Shown here piece after piece: positions 24,416-34,300 of a stretch of 64,000 bases of DNA. Where the stretch lies: positions 1-64,000 of the forward strand of contig NZ_NOKT01000021.1 in the NCBI RefSeq assembly GCF_002237655.1. Direction: 5' to 3'. Origin of the DNA: Streptomyces sp. XY006. GTDB taxonomy: Bacteria > Actinomycetota > Actinomycetes > Streptomycetales > Streptomycetaceae. The stretch's first letter is position 1; every line of letters starts with the position of its first letter. The notes beneath the pieces are model-generated. The model saw only the letters and a list, made by a program, of their open reading frames with translations. It did not search any database and had not been told where the DNA came from. Position numbers and translations under genes: made by a program.

Positions 24416-26254
24416 GTGGCGCAGGTGCCGCAGACATTCTTCGATGCTCTCGCGGTGCGCACCTGGTGCGGCCTCGCGCTGGAGACGCTGGGGCGTTCGC
24501 GCGAGGAGATCGACGCGATCAACGTGTACCCGGTGGCCGACGGCGACACCGGCACGAACCTGTACCTGACCGTGGAATCCGCGGTCGCGGCCGTCGAGGC
24601 GGTGTTCGCCGGGCACGCGGCGGGTCCGGCGGGCGCCGCGGATCCCGCTCCGGCTGGGCCGACCCTGGCCGACGCGGTGCGGGCGATGGCCCACGGGGCG
24701 CTGATCGGTGCCCGCGGGAACTCCGGGACGATCCTCGCCCAACTGCTGCGCGGCATGGCCCAGGTACTGGCCGCCGACGCGCACGCGCACGCCGACGGCG
24801 GGGACCTGCGCCGTGCCCTGCGGCACGCGGCCGATTCGGCCCGCCAGGCGGTGGCCCACCCCGTGGAGGGCACCGTCCTCACGGTCGCCTCGGCCGCCGC
24901 CGACGCCGCCGGCGGTGCCGAGGGCGACTGCGGGAGCGTGGCCCGGGCCGCCTACGCGGGGGCTCGCGAGGCCCTCGCCGCGACCCCGGAGCAGCTGCCC
25001 GTACTGGAACGCGCGGGCGTGGTCGACGCGGGCGGGCGGGGGCTGGTGGCGGTGCTCGGGGCACTGGTGGAGACGTTCACGGGGGAGCGGCCGCGCGGGC
25101 CGGTGGCGAGCGCCGGGCGGGTGCCGGAGGCGAGGGCCTCGGGGCCGGCGGCCGGGGCGTTCGCGCCGGGGTCCGGGGAGCCGGCCGTGGCGCACGCGCG
25201 CGTGGTGCCCGGGCCGGTGGGCGACGAGCCGCCGGTGCGGACCGTGGCGCCCGCGGCCGTGGAGCCCTGCGGCGACCCCCTGACGGCCTGCGCGGATCCG
25301 GGCGACGGCACCGCCGTGCCCCACCAGGACGGGCCCGCCTTCGAGGTGATCTACCTCCTGGAGGCCGAGGACGCGGCCGTCGCGCGGCTGCGGCAGCGGC
25401 TCGACGCCCTCGGGGACTCCCTGGTCGTGGTCGGCGGCGACGGGCTGTGGAACGTGCACGTCCATGTCGACGACGCGGGCGCCGCCGTCGAGGCCGGGAT
25501 CGAGGCCGGGCGACCCCACCGGATCAGGATCACGCACTTCGGCGCCCAGGACGTCCACACCACAGGCGCCGAGCGCGCGCCCCGGGAGCGTGCGCAGCGC
25601 GCCGTCGTCGCCGTCGTGCCCGGCGAGGGCCTGGCCGGGCTGTACGCCGAGGCCGGCGCGACCACCGTGCTCGCCCGCCCCGGGGAGCCGCCCGCGAGCG
25701 GCGAGCTCGTCCAGGCCGTACGGCGGGCCCACGCGCGCGAGGTCGTGCTGCTGCCGAACGACGCCGAGCTGCGCCACACCGCGGCGGCGGCCGCCGAGCA
25801 GGTCCGCGCGGAGGGCGTCCGGGTCGCCCTCATCCCGACCCGCTCGGCGATCCAGGGCATCGCGGCGCTGGCCGTGCACGAGCCGGAGCGCCGCTTCGAC
25901 GAGGACGTCGTGTCGATGACCTCGGCCGCGGGGGCCACCCGGCACGCCGAGGTCACCGTCGCCGAGGCCCAGTCCTGGACCATGGCGGGCATCTGCCAGG
26001 CCGGCGACGTCCTCGGCCTGATCGACGGCGACGTGGCCGTGATCGGCTCGGACGTCACGGCCACGGCGGCGGCCGTCCTGGACCGGATGCTCGCGGCCGG
26101 GGGCGAGATGGTCACCCTGGTCCTCGGCGACGACGTCCCCGACACGGTCGCCGAGCACCTGGAGGGCCGGGTCCGCGAGGGCTACCTGGCCGTCGACACG
26201 GTCGTCTACCGGGGCGGACGGCAGGGATCCCTGCTCCTCATCGGCGTCGAGTAG
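24416..26254 (+). CDS. DAK2-domain (FakA/YloV-like) kinase protein
   Basis: A 612-residue protein of the family that includes fatty-acid kinase FakA. The N-terminal DhaL-like ATP domain has INVYPVADGDTGTNLYLT (~37–54, Mg-coordinating Asp residues) and GARGNSGTILAQLLRG (~98–113). A Gly/Ala/Pro-rich linker (~225–305) is unusually long and variable. The middle and C-terminal parts (FEVIYLLEAEDAAV … VHVHVDDAGAAVEAG … LPNDAELRHTAAAAAEQ … GGRQGSLLLIGVE) match YloV/FakA. GTG 24416 follows agggagg. The rpmB–dak–recG order parallels rpmB–yloV–recG of Bacillus. Whether it phosphorylates fatty acids with a FakB partner cannot be judged; no fakB/degV is nearby. Confidence 0.9.
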   Translation: MAQVPQTFFDALAVRTWCGLALETLGRSREEIDAINVYPVADGDTGTNLYLTVESAVAAVEAVFAGHAAGPAGAADPAPAGPTLADAVRAMAHGALIGARGNSGTILAQLLRGMAQVLAADAHAHADGGDLRRALRHAADSARQAVAHPVEGTVLTVASAAADAAGGAEGDCGSVARAAYAGAREALAATPEQLPVLERAGVVDAGGRGLVAVLGALVETFTGERPRGPVASAGRVPEARASGPAAGAFAPGSGEPAVAHARVVPGPVGDEPPVRTVAPAAVEPCGDPLTACADPGDGTAVPHQDGPAFEVIYLLEAEDAAVARLRQRLDALGDSLVVVGGDGLWNVHVHVDDAGAAVEAGIEAGRPHRIRITHFGAQDVHTTGAERAPRERAQRAVVAVVPGEGLAGLYAEAGATTVLARPGEPPASGELVQAVRRAHAREVVLLPNDAELRHTAAAAAEQVRAEGVRVALIPTRSAIQGIAALAVHEPERRFDEDVVSMTSAAGATRHAEVTVAEAQSWTMAGICQAGDVLGLIDGDVAVIGSDVTATAAAVLDRMLAAGGEMVTLVLGDDVPDTVAEHLEGRVREGYLAVDTVVYRGGRQGSLLLIGVE

Positions 26255-26304
26255 GCCGGGCGGGCCCGGCAGACGGTGGGGGCGCGTGCCCGGCGCCGGG
26301 CGTC

Positions 26305-29283
26305 TCAGCCCTGGTTCTCCTCCGATGCGACGTTCTCCTCCGACGCGACGCGGAGCAGCTGTTCGGCCTCCGCCCGCCGGGTCCGTACCGCCTCGCCGCC
26401 GTCGTCGGACGGTTCCCCGCGGCCCGTGCCGTCGTCACCGGCGTACGCCGCCAGCACCGCACGCGCGCGGGCCCGCGCGTCGGCGAGGCGGCCCAGCTCG
26501 ACCTCCAGTAGGCCCGCGGTGAGTTCGGCGCCGGTGCGGCTGTGCAGGGCGGCGTCGCCGAGGGAGGCGAACACCTCGGCCGACTGCCGCAGTTGGGCCA
26601 GTGCCTCCTCGAACAGGGCCGGGAGCGTGGCCCCGGCGTCGCCCTCGGCGGCCCGGGCCAGCAGGTCGCCGAACTGGCGGTGGGTGTCGCCGAGTTCGGC
26701 GACGAACGACTGCCGGGACGCCTCGTCGGGCGCCTCGTCCCGCGCGGTCCCGCACGCCCGGAGCGCGTCCGTCATCAGCGCGCGGGCCGTCGCCACGCCG
26801 TCCTGGGCGCGCAACGCCAGCCAGGCGCGGGCGCGCAGGGAACGGACCAGGCCCTGCGGATTGCCAAGGTCCCGCCACAGCTCTCCCGCGCGCGCATAGG
26901 CCCGCTCGGCCTCGGCGGCCAGTCCCGCCTGCCCGAGGGACTCCCCGGCCAGGTGCGCGAGGGTCGCGTGGTCGTGCTGCTCGGGCCAGGTGCGGGCGAT
27001 CTCGGCGGCCTGCAGGCGCCGTTCGGCGGCCGCGCGGTGCTCGCCGAGCTCGCTCAGGCAGTCGCCGAGCCACCACTGCGTCTGCACGATCGCCCCGTCG
27101 CCGTGCGTCTCGGCGGTCAGGTCGGGCAGCGCCGACTCCAGCACCTCCGCCGCCTCCGCCCACCGCCCCTGCCGCAGCAGGAACCCGCCCAGCTGCTGCC
27201 GCGCCCAGGCGCCCAGGGTGGCGCTCTCGCCGGCTTCGTCGGCCCAGTGCGCGGCCTCCAGCGCGTGCCGCGCGGCCTCCGCGACCTCGTCACGGTTGCC
27301 GAGGAGTTCGGCGAGCTGGAGGTGCAGCTGGGCCCGCCCGGGCGCCTCCAGCTGGGCTCCGCCGTGCTCCAGGGCGGCCCGCACGGCCCGTTCCGCCTCG
27401 GCCATGTCGCCGAGGTGGTGCGCGAGAGACGCCAGCCGGGCCTCGTACTCCACGGCGAACCAGGGCAGCCCCGCCGCGACGAACGCGGCCGCGCCCCGTC
27501 CGAACAGCTCCACGGCCGCCGCCAGGTCTCCCCGCAGTCCCGCCAGCTCGGCGAGCATCGCCTGGGCCTCGGCGGCCCGCGCGGCCAGCCGCACGTCGTC
27601 GCCGGTGCGCCCGTCGACGAGCGCCAGGACCTCGCGTACGGCGGCCTCGGCCGCGCCGTACACCGCCTCCGCGCCGGGCTCCTGCGCCTCCGTGTGCGCC
27701 CGGCGCAGCAGTACCCGGGCCCGGCCCATCAGGACGGCCGCCGTCTGCCGCGTCCCCGTGCCCCCGGCGGCGTACAGCGCGAGGACCTCCTCGTACGGCC
27801 CGGCCACGGCCGCGACCGCCTCGGCCACGTCGCCCCCCAGAGCGCGCACGTACGCCGCACGCGCGCGTGCCGCCAGGGCCTCGCCCGGGTCGCCGGCCCG
27901 CGCGTACAGCTCCGCGGCCCGTTCGAACAGCGTGGCGCCCGCCGGGCCGAGGCCCATCGCCTCGTGGTCGGCGATCTCGGCCCGGTCGCGCGGGTCCAGT
28001 TCGACGCCCTCAGCGGCCCGCGCGACCGCCGCCCACGCCTCCACGGCGTGCGGTCGCAGGTGGTCCGACAGCCGCCGTGCCTCGGCCAGCAGGGCGGGCA
28101 GGTCCGGCTGCCCGCCGACGGGGACCGCGACCGCCGGGGGAGCGGACACCGGGGGAGCGGGCGCCGGACCGACCGAGCGCACCCCCAGCGGCAGCCGCTC
28201 GGCCAGCGGCTTCTGCGCCATGCGCGCGCGGGCACGCTCGCCCACGTGGGCCGTGCCGTTGCGCTCGTCGAAGCGGGCCGCGAGCGCGAGGGCGTCCGCA
28301 CGCGCGCGTGCGGCGAGTTCCCGGGCCGTCCACTCCCGGCCGGGCGGGCCCGGCACCGGCCGGTCGCCGAGACCGAGGGCGGTGAGGCGGTCCATGAGCA
28401 GGGCCACCACGCTCAGGAAGTCCAGCCTGCTCTGCGGCTGCCCGTCGTCCGTGAAGTACGCCGGCCGCTCCGCGAGCAGTTCGAGTCCCCGCGCCTCGTT
28501 GCCGGTCAGCGCGCAGAACTCCACGTGCTCCGCATAGGCGCCGCGCATGCTCTCCATGGCCCGGACCAGCCGGAACCCCCGCAGATGGTTGGCCCGAGCC
28601 TCGTCCAGGCGGCCCAGCCGCAGCAGCGGCACCAGGGAGGAGGCCAGGACCGTGTGCGGCTCGTGGGCGCAGGTGTACCGGCCCTCCAGCACCGGCCGCC
28701 ACAGCTCAAGGGCCTCCTCGTCCCGGCCCAGCTCGGCCTGCCACCAGCCCTGCCCGTGCAGCTCGCAGGCGTGGCAGTCGGACATGGCGTCCCGGTCGGC
28801 GGCCAGCCACGCGGCGTAGGCCCGCTCCGCGCGCGCCACGTCCCCGACATGCGCGGCCACACTGTGCTCGGCGCTGCGCACGGCAGCTTCCGAGTAGCCG
28901 GCGAGCCGGTAGCGGCGCTCCATCTCGCCGAGCCACTTCTCGATCGAGGCGAGCGGGATGTGCGGCTGGTCGAGCATGCCCGACGACACCCACTTGAAGA
29001 CCCAGTGCAGCGAGTGCGCCTCGAACTCGTCGAAGTCCTCGGGCCGTTCGTCCCACATGCGCAGCAGCCGCGCGAAGGGGACGAACATCTTCCCCTTCTC
29101 GGAGCTGTAGTTGTAGACCTTCAGCTGGTGCCCGAGCGCCTCGATCACGGCGAGCGGGACGTTCAGCTGCTCGGCCGCCGCCAGCAACTGCTCCGCGCGC
29201 GCGTTGCGGGCCGGTCCCTCCGGCTGCTCGGAGTTCTCCGCCATCGCCCGGCGCAGTGCGTCGACATCCGTGATCTCCGTCAT
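26305..29283 (-). CDS. Large TPR-repeat protein coupled to an HSP90 homologue
   Basis: 992 residues, almost entirely Ala/Glu/Leu-rich helices in tetratricopeptide-like pairs from ~100 to the end (for example AYAAWLAADRDAMSDCH, WAEAAEVLESALPDL, AERRLQAAEIARTW). It starts ATG 29283 (MTEITDVDALRRAM), overlapping the HSP90 gene stop (ATGA). The frame is open ~230 codons further upstream, but that part is a shadow of the HSP90 gene. There are no catalytic or membrane motifs; a second short MASEEN-type repeat (VASEENVASEEN) ends it. TPR proteins commonly dock to HSP90, so translational coupling argues for a physical complex; the role is unknown. Confidence 0.88.
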   Translation of the reverse strand: MTEITDVDALRRAMAENSEQPEGPARNARAEQLLAAAEQLNVPLAVIEALGHQLKVYNYSSEKGKMFVPFARLLRMWDERPEDFDEFEAHSLHWVFKWVSSGMLDQPHIPLASIEKWLGEMERRYRLAGYSEAAVRSAEHSVAAHVGDVARAERAYAAWLAADRDAMSDCHACELHGQGWWQAELGRDEEALELWRPVLEGRYTCAHEPHTVLASSLVPLLRLGRLDEARANHLRGFRLVRAMESMRGAYAEHVEFCALTGNEARGLELLAERPAYFTDDGQPQSRLDFLSVVALLMDRLTALGLGDRPVPGPPGREWTARELAARARADALALAARFDERNGTAHVGERARARMAQKPLAERLPLGVRSVGPAPAPPVSAPPAVAVPVGGQPDLPALLAEARRLSDHLRPHAVEAWAAVARAAEGVELDPRDRAEIADHEAMGLGPAGATLFERAAELYARAGDPGEALAARARAAYVRALGGDVAEAVAAVAGPYEEVLALYAAGGTGTRQTAAVLMGRARVLLRRAHTEAQEPGAEAVYGAAEAAVREVLALVDGRTGDDVRLAARAAEAQAMLAELAGLRGDLAAAVELFGRGAAAFVAAGLPWFAVEYEARLASLAHHLGDMAEAERAVRAALEHGGAQLEAPGRAQLHLQLAELLGNRDEVAEAARHALEAAHWADEAGESATLGAWARQQLGGFLLRQGRWAEAAEVLESALPDLTAETHGDGAIVQTQWWLGDCLSELGEHRAAAERRLQAAEIARTWPEQHDHATLAHLAGESLGQAGLAAEAERAYARAGELWRDLGNPQGLVRSLRARAWLALRAQDGVATARALMTDALRACGTARDEAPDEASRQSFVAELGDTHRQFGDLLARAAEGDAGATLPALFEEALAQLRQSAEVFASLGDAALHSRTGAELTAGLLEVELGRLADARARARAVLAAYAGDDGTGRGEPSDDGGEAVRTRRAEAEQLLRVASEENVASEENQG

Positions 29284-31124
29284 GACCGGCCGTCCTCGCT
29301 GTGGGTGGCCCACTCCAGCAGGTTGATGAACGCGCGGTTGAGCAGCGCCGAGTCGGCGGGCCCGAGCGGCCGCTGCGCCATCAGCAGCGCCTGCCCGTAC
29401 AGCGACTCCGTGGCCGTGCCGACGAGTTCCGGGTCGGGCAGGGCGCCGATCCGCCGCACGAGCGGGTTCAGATGGTTGAGCACCAGACGCGCGCGGGGCG
29501 CGCTGCCGCGCAGGGACCCGAGGATCCCCGCCCACAGGTCGTCGGCGCGCTCCTCGGCGTCCGCCCGGGCCTGCTCGTGCCGGGCGTCCCGGTCGTCGAG
29601 GTGCAGCGCGGGCACGGACAGCGGATGGAACGCGCGCAGCACGACGTCGCAGCCCAGCGGGTCGAGCCGGGCCCGCGCGGCGGCCAGGAAACCGGACAGG
29701 GCCAGCTCCTCGGCCGGGTCGACCGCGTCCAGATGCGCGGTCACCGTCTCGGCGTCCAGCTCGGCGACCACGGTCCCCGGCCGCACCGACGGCAGCGCCT
29801 CCACCAGCTCGCTGTCGTACGTGTAACCGCCGTTGATCACGCCGATGCCCTGCGCGGACGCGATCGGCGCGACCTGCCGGTACTCCTCCACCGTCCGCGT
29901 GAAGTGCACCACCGGGTGCCGCTGCGCGAACTCCTCCAGCGACAGCCGCCCGTCCGTCGTCTCGAACGGCAGCCACGGCAGCATCGTGCGCAGCATCTCC
30001 CGGTCGTGCCGGGCCAGGGACTTCACGCCCAGGTGGTGCACCGCGAGGAACGCGGCCAGCCGCTCCGGATCACCGGCCGCGAGCCCCGTCAGCCAGGCGC
30101 GGATCCGCTCCCCCAGCGCCTCGCGCACGGCGGCCAGCGTCTCGTCCTCGTACAGCGCCTCGCGCGAGGCCGTCGGCCGCAGGCTGTCCGTGTCGAGCAC
30201 GCAGCGCACGAAGAACGCCCAGTCGGGCAGCAGCTGTTCGGCCCGCTCGGTCAGCAGCATGCCCTTGAGGTGCACGCGATGCCCCGCGCGCTGCGCCGGG
30301 CTCACCGCCGCAGGCAGCACGTACGCCACCCCGCGGACGCCCGCCACCGGCACGGACAGGTCGACGGTGTCCAGCGGCGTGAACCCGAACAGGTCGTGGC
30401 AGTGCCGCGCGAGGGCGACGCGGCGGGCGGCCGGGCCCGGGTACGGACGGTCCCAGGGCGCGGGCAGGTCGGTGACCGCCTCGTCGCCCACCCGGACGTC
30501 GTACGGCAGCAGCGACCCGAAGTCCCGGGCCAGCGCCTCGACCCGCGCGGGCGTGAGCCACTCCGCCGCCCCGGCCCGGGCCACCAGGTGCACAGTGGTG
30601 CCCGGTTCGCGCCGCTCGGCGTCCGGCAGCGTCCGCACCGTGTACGAACCGTCGTCGGACGCCGTCCACTCCACCGGCGGCGCCCCGGGCGTACGGGCGC
30701 TGCGGCTGACCACGCGGATCCGCTCGGCGACGACGAAACACGCCAGCAGCCCGATGCCGAACTGCCCGAGAAAGTCGGACCGGGCCTCCTGCAGCCCCTC
30801 GGCACGCTTGGAACTGCGCCCGATGGTGGCGAGCAGGCTGTGCACGTCCGCCTCGGTGAGCCCCACGCCGGTGTCCTCGACGCGCAGCGCGCCGCCCTCC
30901 GCGTACAGCCGGACCCGGGCCGGAGCGTCGGGTTCCGTCGCGCGTCTGGCGGTGATCGCGTCCACGGCGTTCTGCAGCAGTTCCCGCAGGTACACCTTCG
31001 GACTGGAGTAGAGGTGGTGGGAGAGCAGGTCCACCAGACCACGCAGGTCGACCTGGAACGTATGAGGTGACGGGGGCGAGGGAGGGGGCTGGGATGCCGG
31101 TGAGGTGTGGGAGTCCATCTTCAC
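29280..31124 (-). CDS. HSP90-family (HtpG-like) ATPase
   Basis: A 614-residue GHKL ATPase of HtpG type. The N-terminal domain shows YLRELLQNAVDAI (~45–57, catalytic Glu and Asn of helix 1), VEDTGVGL (~82–89) and FLGQFGIGLLACF (~119–131). The middle domain contains HLKGMLLTERAEQLLPDWAFFVRCVLD (~272–298) and LRPTASREALYED (~302–314). Start may be GTG 31124 or ATG 31118. It is shorter and more divergent in the C-terminal part than canonical HtpG. In many actinobacteria such a copy is annotated 'HSP90 family protein'. It is coupled to the TPR gene and divergent from recG. Confidence 0.92.
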   Translation of the reverse strand: MKMDSHTSPASQPPPSPPSPHTFQVDLRGLVDLLSHHLYSSPKVYLRELLQNAVDAITARRATEPDAPARVRLYAEGGALRVEDTGVGLTEADVHSLLATIGRSSKRAEGLQEARSDFLGQFGIGLLACFVVAERIRVVSRSARTPGAPPVEWTASDDGSYTVRTLPDAERREPGTTVHLVARAGAAEWLTPARVEALARDFGSLLPYDVRVGDEAVTDLPAPWDRPYPGPAARRVALARHCHDLFGFTPLDTVDLSVPVAGVRGVAYVLPAAVSPAQRAGHRVHLKGMLLTERAEQLLPDWAFFVRCVLDTDSLRPTASREALYEDETLAAVREALGERIRAWLTGLAAGDPERLAAFLAVHHLGVKSLARHDREMLRTMLPWLPFETTDGRLSLEEFAQRHPVVHFTRTVEEYRQVAPIASAQGIGVINGGYTYDSELVEALPSVRPGTVVAELDAETVTAHLDAVDPAEELALSGFLAAARARLDPLGCDVVLRAFHPLSVPALHLDDRDARHEQARADAEERADDLWAGILGSLRGSAPRARLVLNHLNPLVRRIGALPDPELVGTATESLYGQALLMAQRPLGPADSALLNRAFINLLEWATHSEDGRS

Positions 31125-31305
31125 GGCGCCGGTGGGGGACTCGCGACGGCGCGGGGTCGGGCGGTCCCGGTGGGGCGGTGACCGCGAAAGAGGGCCGGGA
31201 GCGCGTCATCCTATGGCCCGGGCGAGCCGCCTGACCAGGGGTTTCCGGGATCTTTACGGCGATCCGGCCACGGCCTGGGAGCCATTGTCAGTGGCGTGGT
31301 GTGCA

Positions 31306-34300
31306 ATGGATCTCGTGCCCGCACTGGAAGAACCGCTGCAACAACCCCTGAAGTCGGTGCTCGGCCCCGCCACCGCGAAGGTGATGGCCGAGCACCTCGG
31401 CCTGCACACCGTCGGCGACCTGCTCCACCACTACCCGCGCAGATACGAGGAGCGCGGCCAGCTCACCCACCTCGCCGACCTCCCCATGGACGAGCACGTC
31501 ACGGTGGTCGCCCAGGTCGCCGACGCCCGGCTGCACACCTTCGCCTCCGCCAAGGCCCCGCGCGGCAAGGGCCAGCGCCTGGAGGTCACGATCACCGACG
31601 GCAGCGGCCGGCTCCAACTGGTCTTCTTCGGCGCGGGCGTCCACAAGCCCCACAAGGAACTCCTGCCGGGCACCCGCGCGATGTTCGCCGGCAAGGTCTC
31701 CGTCTTCAACCGCCGCCTCCAACTCGCCCATCCCGCTTACGAGTTGCTGCGCGGCGACCCCGAGGAATCCGTCGAGACCTGGGCGGGCGCCCTGATCCCG
31801 ATCTACCCCGCCACCGCCAAGCTGGAGTCCTGGAAGATCGGCAAGGCGATCCAGACGGTCCTGCCCACCGCACAGGAGGCCGTCGACCCGCTCCCGGACA
31901 CCCTGCGCGAGGGCCGCGGCCTGGTCCCGCTCCCCGAGGCCCTCCTCAAGATCCACCGCCCGCACACCAAGGCCGACATCGAGGACGCCCGCTCCCGCCT
32001 GAAGTGGGACGAGGCCTTCGTCCTCCAGGTCGCCCTCGCCCGCCGCCGCCACGCGGACGCCCAACTCCCCGCCGTCCCCCGCCGGCCCGCCCCGGACGGC
32101 CTCCTCACCGCCTTCGACGCCCGCCTGCCCTTCACCCTCACCGAAGGCCAGCAGCGCGTCTCCCGCGAGATCTTCGCCGACCTGGCCACGGACCATCCGA
32201 TGCACCGGCTGCTGCAGGGGGAGGTCGGCTCGGGCAAGGCCCAGCCCCTCGACTCGCTGGTGCTCACGCCCACGGGCTTCCGCTCGATGGGGGATCTGCG
32301 GGTGGGCGACGAGGTGGTGGTGCCGGACGGGGGTGTCGCCCTGATCGATGGCGTCTTTCCACAGGGCGACCGCGACGTGTGGCGCTTGGTCCTGTCGGAC
32401 GGAAGTTCCGTCGAGTGCGACGACGAGCATCTCTGGATCGTCGGCACGAGCTGTGCTTGGCACCGTGGTGAGGCTCCCAAGGTCATGACAACCCGGGAGA
32501 TCCGTCTCGACACGTACAAGGCCAACGGTTCCTCGAAGTGGTACATCCCACCGGCGAAGCCGGTCGATCTCAGCGGCGACGCCGGGCTGCCTCTCGACCC
32601 GTATCTGCTCGGGCTGCTGTTGGGGGACGGCTCGTTCCGGCACAATCTCCGGCTTTCCACCATCGACGACGAGATCCGTGACGCGGTGGCGGCGGCAGTG
32701 GCGCCCGAATGCCGGCTGGTACCGGTGAAGGGGTCCCGCTGTGACTACACGATCCAGCTCAAGCAGCGTGCCGGAGGCGTGCGCAACCCGGTGATCCAGG
32801 TCCTGCGCGAGCTGGGCCTCTGGGGGAGGACGTCCCACGACAAGTACGTTCCTCAAGCTTTCAAGAACGCTCCGGTCAAGGACCGTCTCTCCGTGCTGCA
32901 GGGACTTCTGGACACGGACGGCACTGTTCACGCCGACGGCACGAGTGTTTCCCTCTGCTCGGCTTCGCGCCGGCTCGCGGAGGACGTCGCATGGCTCGTG
33001 CGTTCGCTGGGCGGCCGGGCCCGAGTACTGCCGAAGAAGACGGCGTACAACGTGCAGGTGTCCCTGCCGGACGATCACGCCCCGTTCCGGCTCACGCGCA
33101 AAGCAGAACGGATGCGTCCGAGGCCGAAGTACACCTCGTTCCGACGCGGCATCCGGGCGGTCGAGTACGTGGGGCGAAAGCCCGTGCAGTGCATCAGCGT
33201 CGCCCACCCGAGCCATGCCTATGTCACCGACAACTTCACGGTCACACACAACACCATGGTGGCGCTGCGCGCCATGCTCGCTGTCGTCGACTCCGGCGGG
33301 CAGGCCGCGATGCTCGCGCCCACCGAAGTGCTCGCCCAGCAGCACCACCGGTCGATCGTGGAGATGATGGGCGAGCTGGCCGAGGGCGGCATGCTGGGCG
33401 GGGCCGAGCAGGGCACCAAGGTCGTCCTGCTCACCGGCTCCATGGGCACGGCCGCCCGCCGCCAGGCCCTGCTCGACCTCACCACCGGCGAGGCCGGCAT
33501 CGTCATCGGCACCCACGCGCTGATCGAGGACAAGGTGCAGTTCCACGACCTGGGCCTGGTCGTCGTCGACGAACAGCACCGCTTCGGCGTCGAGCAGCGC
33601 GACGCCCTGCGCGGCAAGGGCAAGCAGCCCCCGCACCTGCTCGTCATGACGGCCACGCCCATCCCGCGCACGGTCGCCATGACGGTCTTCGGGGACCTGG
33701 AGACCTCCGTCCTCGACCAGCTCCCGGCCGGCCGCTCCCCGATCGCCAGCCATGTCGTCCCGGCCGCCGACAAGCCCCACTTCCTGGCCCGCGCCTGGGA
33801 GCGGGTCCGTGAGGAGGTCTCCAACGGCCACCAGGCCTACGTCGTCTGCCCCCGCATCGGCGACGAGGAGGACGACCCGAAGAAGACCGGCCGCAAGAAG
33901 CCCCCGGAGTCCCCGGAGGACGCCGCCGAGAAGCGCCCGCCCCTCGCCGTCCTGGACGTGGCCGACCAGCTCGCCAAGGGCCCCCTGAAGGGCCTGCGCG
34001 TGGAGGTCCTGCACGGCCGCATGCACCCGGACGACAAGGACGCCGTCATGCGCCGCTTCGCCGCCGGCGACACCGACGTCCTGGTCGCCACCACGGTCAT
34101 CGAGGTCGGCGTGAACGTCCCCAACGCCACCGCCATGGTGATCATGGACGCCGACCGCTTCGGCGTCTCCCAGCTCCACCAGCTGCGCGGCCGTGTGGGC
34201 CGCGGCTCGGCCCCCGGCCTGTGCCTGCTGGTCACGGAGATGCCCGAGGCGAGCGCCGCCCGCCAGCGCCTGAACGCCGTGGCGGCCACGCTCGACGGCT

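Noticed and set aside
29284..29976. N-terminal extension of the TPR protein frame
   Set aside because: It reads over the HSP90 gene in another frame and has no homology-like pattern; ATG 29283 with its 4-bp overlap is a much better start.
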